Positions 58,184 through 64,000 of a DNA stretch of 64,000 nt are shown here, piece after piece. The stretch is from Pseudomonas fluorescens (GTDB lineage: Bacteria > Pseudomonadota > Gammaproteobacteria > Pseudomonadales > Pseudomonadaceae). The stretch covers positions 1 to 64,000 of the forward strand of contig NZ_LACH01000031.1 of NCBI RefSeq assembly GCF_000968015.1, written 5' to 3'. How positions within the stretch are numbered: position 1 is the first letter of the stretch; every line of letters begins with the position of its first letter. Position numbers and translations under genes: made by a program. The notes under the pieces are model-generated. The model did no database searches and had not been told where the DNA came from. It saw only the letters and a program-made list of their open reading frames with translations.

Positions 58184-58257
58184 CGCCTTCGCGAGCAGGC
58201 TCGCTCCCACAGGGGAACGCATTCCAATGTGGGAGCGAGCTTGCTCGCGATGGGGCC
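58184..58257. repeat. REP pair between hydrolase and dsbG
   Basis: Left arm 58184-58211 and right arm 58228-58257 are near-complementary (GAGCAGGCTCGCTCCCACA versus TGTGGGAGCGAGCTTGCTC). It separates two convergent genes and may end both transcripts. Confidence 0.9.
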
Positions 58258-58264
58258 GGTGAGG

Positions 58265-59035
58265 TCACTTAGGCCCGAGAATTTGCACCAACTTGTCCGG
58301 CGAAGGCGCGCCTTGCTGTTGTTGCAGCTCGCCCTTGTCGTCCATGTAGAAAATCGCCGGGGTGGCCTGCAACTCCAGGTCTTCCATCAACTTCATGTTG
58401 GCCGCCAGCTTCGCCTGAATCGCCGGGGGCACGTTTTTCAGGGCTTTTAGCGAGCTGTCCTTGCCTGCCTTCTCATGGTCTTCCAGCGCTTTCTGCGGAT
58501 CCTTGGCGGCCAGCAGCGCAGCGGATTTCCCCGGACTGTCTTCGCGAATGATGCCGACCATGATGTGCCGCAGTTGCACCTTACCCGCCTTGACCCATGG
58601 CCGCGCCTGTTCCCAGAACACGTTGCAATAAGGGCAGTTCGGATCGCTGAACAGGTACACGATCCGCGGTGCATCTTTCTTCCCGTCACCGATCCAGTTG
58701 CTGGTTTCCATCTTGCCCCAGACTTCCTTGGCCATCGGTGCGTAAACCAGCTTCTGCAATGGCGCACTGCTCAGGTCTTTGCCCTCGGCGTCGTACAGAT
58801 TGCCGAGCAGCACGTGCTTGCCATCCGGCGTCAGGTACAACGCGATGCCATGGTTCTGGTACTGCGCCGCATAACCGCGCAAACCGTCGGGTGCGTCGAA
58901 TTGGCCGACGATTTTCGCGCCCTTGGCTTCGATTTTCTTGATCGCTTCGGGCAATTCTTCGGCGGCCTGTAGCGACGGTAGATGCAGCAGGGCGGCGCCC
59001 AGGGTCAACGTCAGCAGGTGGCGGAGGCGGGGCAT
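58265..59035 (-). CDS. dsbG: Thiol:disulfide interchange protein DsbG
   Basis: A 256-residue periplasmic DsbC/DsbG-type protein. A signal peptide ends near residue 24 (LPSLQAAEEL), followed by a dimerisation domain, and a thioredoxin-fold catalytic domain with CPYC (FSDPNCPYCNVFWEQ). It keeps exposed cysteines reduced in the periplasm. It is the last gene of the dsbD-tlpA-dsbG operon and overlaps the upstream gene by 25 bp. DsbD in the same operon is its electron source. Confidence 0.88.
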   Translation of the reverse strand: MPRLRHLLTLTLGAALLHLPSLQAAEELPEAIKKIEAKGAKIVGQFDAPDGLRGYAAQYQNHGIALYLTPDGKHVLLGNLYDAEGKDLSSAPLQKLVYAPMAKEVWGKMETSNWIGDGKKDAPRIVYLFSDPNCPYCNVFWEQARPWVKAGKVQLRHIMVGIIREDSPGKSAALLAAKDPQKALEDHEKAGKDSSLKALKNVPPAIQAKLAANMKLMEDLELQATPAIFYMDDKGELQQQQGAPSPDKLVQILGPK

Positions 59036-59877
59036 GGCAATTTCCTTGAAGAGGTGGCCGGTGCGGCAGGATTCGGGGTGTCGAAGTTTTCCAGGGCACG
59101 GGCCAGGCTGGCTTCCGACAGCTCACCCAGATGGCTGCCCAGCAGGCGACCGTCGGGGCTATAGAACAGCGTAGTCGGCAACGCCATGGAACCGACGGCC
59201 TGACCCAATCGGCCACTGCCGTCGAACAGCACGTTGGACAGGCTCAGGCCCTGGGTTTCCAGAAAAGTACTGACGCTTTGCATGCTTTCAGCCTGATTGA
59301 CGAACAGGAACGTCAGGTCCGGGCGGTGTTGCTGGGCGTTTTCCAGCACCGGCATTTCCCGACGGCACGGCGGACACCAGGTGGCCCAAAGATTGATCAC
59401 CAACGGGCCGCCCTTGTAATCAGCCAGTTGCACGGTTTCACCGGCAGCATTGCGCAAGGTGATTTCCGGCAGGCGTGTGCCCTGTTCGTAAAGGGTCAGG
59501 GAGAAGGTCGCCAGCAGCCAGAACGCCAAACCGCTGGCCACACCAAAGCCCAGCGGCCGGCGCAAGCCCGGACGACGCCAGCCTCGATACAACGCGGCAA
59601 GCAGCAGCACGATCACACCCGGCCAGGCAAGGAAACCGCCGTCGCGCAGGTCGATGATCTGCCAGGGGTCATCGCGATAATGCATCCAGTAAACGACCAC
59701 AAAACTGACCCGGGCGGCCAACATGCCCAGCAGGAACAGGCTGAACAGCACCGACTCTGGATTCTCGCCGCCGCGCTTGGCCACCCGCCAGCCGATGAAG
59801 GTCGCCAGCGCCAGGGCGCTGATCAGCAGCAGGTGATTAAGCGCGATGGCAAAAGTGCCGAGGGTAAAGGTCAGCAT
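59011..59877 (-). CDS. TlpA-like thioredoxin fused to a membrane domain
   Basis: A 288-residue protein. The N-terminal 130 residues contain about four hydrophobic segments (LNHLLLISALALATFIGW, VLFSLFLLGMLAARVSFVVV) resembling a short prolipoprotein-diacylglyceryl-transferase-like membrane domain. A periplasmic thioredoxin domain follows with WATWCPPCRREMP. It is probably a membrane-bound thiol reductase fed by DsbD. The start lies on the stop of dsbD (one-base overlap at 59877). P. aeruginosa PA2477 is the equivalent by gene order (from memory). Confidence 0.83.
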   Translation of the reverse strand: MLTFTLGTFAIALNHLLLISALALATFIGWRVAKRGGENPESVLFSLFLLGMLAARVSFVVVYWMHYRDDPWQIIDLRDGGFLAWPGVIVLLLAALYRGWRRPGLRRPLGFGVASGLAFWLLATFSLTLYEQGTRLPEITLRNAAGETVQLADYKGGPLVINLWATWCPPCRREMPVLENAQQHRPDLTFLFVNQAESMQSVSTFLETQGLSLSNVLFDGSGRLGQAVGSMALPTTLFYSPDGRLLGSHLGELSEASLARALENFDTPNPAAPATSSRKLPCPASATC

Positions 59878-61613
59878 TAACGGGCGTCTCGGGTAGTGGT
59901 CCAGCGTTGCAGGAAGGTGCCGGCATCGACCTCACCGGTGATGCGCTGGCTGCGACGCTCAATGCCATCGGCACCGATCCACAGCAGGCTCGGTGGCCCC
60001 GGCACTTTATAACGGCCGAGCAGTTCACGGCTCGCGGCATTGTCGGCGGTGACGTCCAGCCGTAGCAAGCGCACATCGCTCAAGGCTTGCAGTACATGAG
60101 CTTTGCCGAACACCTGTTTTTCCATGACCTTGCACGACACACACCAGTCGGCGTAGTAGTCCAGCAGCACCCACTGGCCCTGAGCCTGTGCTGCGTCGAG
60201 TTCCCGTTGCAGAGCTGCCGGGTCCTTGATCGTGGTGAATGCGTCGTGGCCGACCGGGTTTGCGGCGCTGCTCGAGTTTGAAGCGCTGTAGACCTGCAAT
60301 GGCTTCAACAAGTCATCACTGCCGCCGGCGGCACCGATCAGCAGCAGGCTGCCCCACACACCCAGCAAGAGTGAGCTGGCGCCGAACACATGGGCGACGC
60401 GACCGAAACCTTCCGACTGCTTCCAGGCGCTGTACGCGGCAATCAACAGTAATGCACCGCACAAACCAATCCACAGTGATTCATCCAGCACCGGACGCAG
60501 CATCAGCAACGCGGTGGCGAGGAACAGGAAGCCGAATACGCCCTTGAGCAGGTTCATCCAGGCGCCGGGTTTGGGCAGGAAGCGATTGCCGACGGTGACC
60601 AACACCAGCAGCGGCACACCGATGCCGATGCCCATGGCGAACAGAATCAGCCCGCCATGCAGCGCATTGCCGCTTTGCGCGATGTAGAGCAAGGCGCCCG
60701 CCAGCGGGGCGGTCATGCACGGACCCACCAGCAAACCGGACAAGGCCCCCAACACACCGGCACCGAACAGGCTGCCGCCGCGTTGATTGCGCGAGACATT
60801 TTCCAGTCGATCACGCACGGCCACCGGCAGTTGCAACTCGAAGAAGCCGAACATCGGCAACGCCAGCAACACAAACACCGCCGCGAAACTGCCCAGCAAC
60901 CAAGGGTTCTGCAACAACGCCTGCAGATTCGCCCCGAGCAGCGCGGCCAGCACGCCCATCGCCGCATACACCAGCGCCATGCTCACGACGTAGCTGGTGG
61001 CCAAGGCGAAACCGCGCTTGGGCGTGGCGCCACTGCCGACGATCAAACCGCCCAGAATCGGCAGCATCGGCAGCGAGCAAGGCGTGAAGGCCAGTAACAG
61101 CCCCAGACCGAAGAACACCAGCAAGCTCCAGCCCAGCGCCCGTTGTTGCAGGCCGCTGGCCAGGGCTTGATCCGGCGCTTCGTTTGTCGCAGCGATAGAG
61201 GCTTTGCCGCCCAGATCCACGACCTGAGTTTGCGGTGGATAACACAACCCGGCATCGGCACAGCCTTGGAAGCCCACTTTGATTTGACCCGTGGCGCCTG
61301 CCGGGATCTTCAGCTCAAGGCCTTGGCGATAGACCTGCTGTTCGCCGAAGAACTCGTCGCTGTGCGCTTCGCCTTCAGGCAATGCGGGATGGTGCTCAGC
61401 GGGTAAACCATCGAACTTCAGGCGTTTCTGATAAAGGTAATACCCGTCGGCGATCTGCCAATAGAGCTGGGTTTCACCGGACTCAAGACGTTCGGAGGTA
61501 AAGATGAACGCCTTGCCGACGGGAAGAAAATCGGGTTTGGTCGCGAACGGATCAGTCCCTGCCTGGGCCAGACCCGAGATCAAGAGAACAAAAAATACAA
61601 ACAGTCGACGCAT
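59877..61613 (-). CDS. dsbD: Thiol:disulfide interchange protein DsbD
   Basis: A 578-residue DsbD. A signal peptide ends near residue 18 (LLISGLAQAG). The N-terminal domain has the CADAGLCYPP cysteines, a central eight-helix membrane domain has FTPCSLPMLPI and GPCMTAPLAG cysteines, and a C-terminal thioredoxin domain has ADWCVSCK. Electrons move from cytosolic thioredoxin to periplasmic partners. It heads the dsbD-tlpA-dsbG operon and is divergent from a two-component system. This corresponds to the second DsbD of Pseudomonas (PA2478). Confidence 0.92.
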   Translation of the reverse strand: MRRLFVFFVLLISGLAQAGTDPFATKPDFLPVGKAFIFTSERLESGETQLYWQIADGYYLYQKRLKFDGLPAEHHPALPEGEAHSDEFFGEQQVYRQGLELKIPAGATGQIKVGFQGCADAGLCYPPQTQVVDLGGKASIAATNEAPDQALASGLQQRALGWSLLVFFGLGLLLAFTPCSLPMLPILGGLIVGSGATPKRGFALATSYVVSMALVYAAMGVLAALLGANLQALLQNPWLLGSFAAVFVLLALPMFGFFELQLPVAVRDRLENVSRNQRGGSLFGAGVLGALSGLLVGPCMTAPLAGALLYIAQSGNALHGGLILFAMGIGIGVPLLVLVTVGNRFLPKPGAWMNLLKGVFGFLFLATALLMLRPVLDESLWIGLCGALLLIAAYSAWKQSEGFGRVAHVFGASSLLLGVWGSLLLIGAAGGSDDLLKPLQVYSASNSSSAANPVGHDAFTTIKDPAALQRELDAAQAQGQWVLLDYYADWCVSCKVMEKQVFGKAHVLQALSDVRLLRLDVTADNAASRELLGRYKVPGPPSLLWIGADGIERRSQRITGEVDAGTFLQRWTTTRDAR

Positions 61614-61660
61614 GGGTAAGCCTTATCCCTGTGCAAGTGAGGTGAAGAATGGGAGGCGGC

Positions 61661-61680
61661 GATTAACCAATGATTAACCA
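61661..61680. promoter_or_regulatory. Direct repeat, possible response-regulator operator
   Basis: GATTAACCA occurs at 61661-61669 and again at 61672-61680, an 11-base period. OmpR/PhoB-family regulators often bind such tandem half-sites. It lies 48 bp upstream of the dsbD start and 87 bp upstream of the response regulator. A possible -10 for the regulator is CATAAT at 61710-61715. Confidence 0.5.
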
Positions 61681-61766
61681 CAGTGGCCTTGTGGCAATGG
61701 CGCTTGCGGCATAATGTCCGCTTAATCGGCCACCGGCCTAATCACCCTTTTTCAACAGGTCTCACC

Positions 61767-62450
61767 ATGCACGTACTGGTTTGCGAAGACGACGAGTTGA
61801 TCGCCAGCGGCATTGTCGCCGGCCTCACCGCTCAGGGCCTGACGGTAGAGCATGTCGCCACCGCAGCGTCTGCCCGGGCGATGCTCAAGGTCGCCGAGTT
61901 CGATGTGATGGTGCTCGACCTCGGTCTGCCCGATGAAGACGGTTTGAAGCTGCTGCAGCAGTTGCGACACAGCGGTCTGGAAATCCCGGTGTTGATCCTC
62001 ACCGCCCGCGATTCAGTCACCGACCGCGTTGATGGCTTGCAAGCCGGCGCCGACGATTACCTGCTCAAACCGTTCGACCTGCGTGAACTCGCCGCGCGTC
62101 TGCATACGTTGCTACGACGGGTGGCGGGGCGTAGCGTCAACCTGATCGAACACGGTCGCCTGACCTACGACCCGAGCAGCCGCGAAACCATGCTCGGCGG
62201 CCAGCCGGTGGACCTTTCCCGTAGAGAACAATCGCTGTTGCAGGCCTTGCTGCATAACCGGGGCCGGGTGTTGTCCACCGAGCAACTGAAAGACAGCGTT
62301 TATGGTTTTAACGATGAACTGGAAAGCAACGCCCTCAACGTGCATATCCATCACCTGCGGCGCAAACTTGGCAATGGCATTGTCGAGACGGTGCGCGGCC
62401 TGGGCTATCGGCTGGGGCCGGCCGATGGTGGAGAGGAATTGAAAAAGTGA
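61767..62450 (+). CDS. OmpR/PhoP-family response regulator
   Basis: A 227-residue response regulator: a receiver (LVCEDDELIASG, acceptor Asp in DVMVLDLGLPDEDG, Lys in YLLKPFDLREL) plus an OmpR-type winged helix (ALNVHIHHLRRKLG). I start at ATG 61767 (MHVLVCEDDEL); the open frame extends to 61683. It is the first gene of a two-gene operon with the kinase (one-base overlap). Location opposite dsbD-tlpA-dsbG suggests it controls that redox operon (PA2479 equivalent, from memory). Confidence 0.88.
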   Translation: MHVLVCEDDELIASGIVAGLTAQGLTVEHVATAASARAMLKVAEFDVMVLDLGLPDEDGLKLLQQLRHSGLEIPVLILTARDSVTDRVDGLQAGADDYLLKPFDLRELAARLHTLLRRVAGRSVNLIEHGRLTYDPSSRETMLGGQPVDLSRREQSLLQALLHNRGRVLSTEQLKDSVYGFNDELESNALNVHIHHLRRKLGNGIVETVRGLGYRLGPADGGEELKK

Positions 62451-63772
62451 TGAGCCTGCGTTTGCGCCTGAGCCTGACACTCGGCGCCGCTTTTGCCCTG
62501 ATCTGGGCCTTGGCTGCGGCCTGGATGCTCAGCGACCTGCGCAATCAGATGATGTTTTCCCTCGACCAGCGGCTTGTAGCGTCGGCACGCATGGTCGCGG
62601 GCCTGATGGAGCAATTGCCGCCATTGCCGAGCAAGGGCGAGGGCACCCATTTCAGCGCTGAACAACTGAACCTCCCCGGCGGCATGGCCTGCCAGGTCAG
62701 TTCATTACGCGGCGAAATCCTCGCCCGCAGTCACACCGATCCGCAACAAACCCTGGAAGCCGAGAAAATGGGCTTTCACGACCAGATGATCGACGGCGCA
62801 CCGTGGCGCAGTTTCACCCTGGCCCGTGGCGATGTGCGCATCACCACCGCCGACCGGCAGATCGAGCGTGAGGCCTTGAACATGTCGATCCTGCTGGCGG
62901 CTTCGGTGCCGGTGGGCGTGGCCTTGCTCGGTTGCCTGTGCCTGCTCTGGCTGGGGATCGGCCAGGGGCTGGCGCCACTCAACCGCATGCGTGATGCCTT
63001 GATGCGCCGCAGCGCAGACTCCCTGGAACCGCTGCAGATCCAGCCGCTGCCCAGCGAACTGCAACCGTTGCTGGACACCCAGAATCAGCTGTTCCAGCGC
63101 ATCGGCAAGACCATCGAACGGGAACGCCGCCTGACCGGTGACGCCGCCCATGAATTGCGCAGCCCGCTGACGGCGATCAAGACCCACCTGCAAGTGGCGC
63201 GCATGACCGATGGCGCGGCTCGGGATCAATCCCTGGCCCGGGCGGAAGAGGGCGCCGATCGCCTGCACCGGACCCTTGAACAATTGCTGCTGCTGGCACG
63301 GGTCGAGGGCAGTCTGTCGTTCGATGACGGCGTGCAATGCAGCGCCGAGCAGGTGGCGAAACTGGCGATTCAGGACGCTGCCAGTGGTGATCGTCAGCGG
63401 ATCAAGCTGCAGATGCCGAGCAAATTCTCCGCTGCACCGGTGCAAATGCCAGCCGTTTTGTCGATTGCGGCGTTGCGCAACCTTTTGGACAACGCCCTGC
63501 GTCATACCCCGGGCGAAGGGGCGGTGGAGCTGAGCCTGGAAACCACTGGCAGCCGTGTGCGCTTTTTGGTCCGCGACCACGGCCCGGGGATTGCTGAAGA
63601 CGATCTGCAACACCTGACCCAACGCTTCTGGCGCAATGGCCAGAGCACCGGCTGCGGACTGGGTCTGGCGATTGTCCAGGCGATCGTCCAGCGCTGCGGC
63701 TGTACGTTGCATTTCGACAGCCGGCCGGACGGGTTGCGAGTCGAACTGACCATGCCGTTGCAACCGATCTAA
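62450..63772 (+). CDS. Sensor histidine kinase of the Dsb-linked two-component system
   Basis: A 440-residue membrane kinase. Helices near residues 7-28 and 150-170 enclose a periplasmic sensor of about 120 residues. The phospho-His lies in DAAHELRSPLTAIKTHLQVA, and the HATPase domain has NLLDNALRHTPG, RDHGPGIAEDD and GCGLGLAIV. ATG 62450 overlaps the regulator stop; a GTG three bases earlier is also possible. The signal may be periplasmic redox or copper/metal stress (inference from neighbours). Confidence 0.87.
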   Translation: MSLRLRLSLTLGAAFALIWALAAAWMLSDLRNQMMFSLDQRLVASARMVAGLMEQLPPLPSKGEGTHFSAEQLNLPGGMACQVSSLRGEILARSHTDPQQTLEAEKMGFHDQMIDGAPWRSFTLARGDVRITTADRQIEREALNMSILLAASVPVGVALLGCLCLLWLGIGQGLAPLNRMRDALMRRSADSLEPLQIQPLPSELQPLLDTQNQLFQRIGKTIERERRLTGDAAHELRSPLTAIKTHLQVARMTDGAARDQSLARAEEGADRLHRTLEQLLLLARVEGSLSFDDGVQCSAEQVAKLAIQDAASGDRQRIKLQMPSKFSAAPVQMPAVLSIAALRNLLDNALRHTPGEGAVELSLETTGSRVRFLVRDHGPGIAEDDLQHLTQRFWRNGQSTGCGLGLAIVQAIVQRCGCTLHFDSRPDGLRVELTMPLQPI

Positions 63773-63786
63773 CCCACAACAAAAAT

Positions 63787-63883
63787 CCCCTGTGGGAGCG
63801 AGCTTGCTCGCGATGACGGTCTGTCAGTCACATCAATACTGGATGTGCCGCCGCTATCGCGAGCAAGCTCGCTCCCACAGGGG
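63787..63883. repeat. REP pair near the window end
   Basis: TGTGGGAGCGAGCTTGCTCGCGAT begins at 63791, and the inverse GAGCAAGCTCGCTCCCACAG lies at 63861-63880. Orientation is reversed relative to the other three pairs, with a longer spacer of about 40 bp. Confidence 0.9.
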
Positions 63884-63987
63884 GTCTATGTCGCACACCA
63901 AATGTAACGTCTCTCCATTAGCCGTCAGCTCTCCACAGCGCTATCGTCCCCGGCAGCTTTTTCTCAATGGATTGAGGTAACAGCGCC

Positions 63988-64000
63988 ATGGATGCCCCCC
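63988..64000 (+). CDS. Possible start of a gene cut by the window edge
   Basis: ATG at 63988 follows GAGGTAA with about nine bases of spacing and opens MDAP. Only 13 bases are available, so the product cannot be guessed. Confidence 0.35.

Overview
The window reads as chromosomal DNA of a fluorescent Pseudomonas (P. fluorescens group). The basis is the high GC content, close similarity throughout to remembered P. aeruginosa gene order, a pyoverdine locus (pvdS, pvdL), an acyclic terpene (atu) cluster and Pseudomonas-type REP hairpins. I see no rRNA, tRNA, insertion sequence, prophage or CRISPR array. Nearly all sequence is coding, and most long antisense frames are shadows of GC-rich genes.

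Layout. (1) 0-4.9 kb: a thiol peroxidase (gpx) and its OhrR/OspR-type sensor behind two CAATT-type palindromes, then a SagS-like hybrid kinase on the other strand, an AAA ATPase and a free-methionine sulfoxide reductase. (2) 4.9-15.6 kb: an unbroken minus-strand signalling block. It holds an HD-GYP phosphodiesterase, a RocS2/RocA2 (EvgS/EvgA-like) pair, a stand-alone receiver resembling that of RocR, a dNTPase and an EAL phosphodiesterase. (3) 15.7-20.4 kb: a yqjD-yqjE-yqjK-like membrane operon, an ammonium transporter, a Kef-type antiporter and a glutaredoxin-like protein. (4) 20.4-26.2 kb: an SOS (LexA-box) gene of unknown function, a pseudouridine synthase, a small lipoprotein, molybdenum cofactor genes (mobA, moaB, moeA) and a YegS lipid kinase. 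(5) 26.2-31.9 kb: a NarL/NarX-type pair, an Hpt-like protein lacking its histidine, cheV behind a FliA-type promoter, a MOSC protein, ppnP and a DEDDh exonuclease. (6) 32-41.1 kb: atuABCDEF with divergent atuR and two inverted operator sites. (7) 41.2-57.2 kb: a solute-binding protein, a siderophore-type acetyltransferase behind a perfect PvdS box, pvdS behind a Fur-covered promoter, and the 13-kb pvdL for the pyoverdine chromophore. (8) 57.2-64 kb: an alpha/beta hydrolase, the dsbD-tlpA-dsbG thiol-redox operon and its divergent two-component system, with several REP pairs.

How it works together. c-di-GMP turnover (EAL, HD-GYP) and phosphorelay proteins (SagS, RocS2/RocA2, receiver, CheV) form a surface-behaviour theme. 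Iron limitation would lift Fur from pvdS, and PvdS would then drive pvdL and the acetyltransferase gene. Terpene catabolism is controlled locally by AtuR.

Most content has recognisable relatives. I found no wholly new system. The least explained items are the RocR-like stand-alone receiver next to rocA2/rocS2, the pseudo-Hpt near cheV, the LexA-controlled small gene, and AtuB lacking the usual SDR catalytic pair. Gene names borrowed from P. aeruginosa are from memory and were not checked by search.
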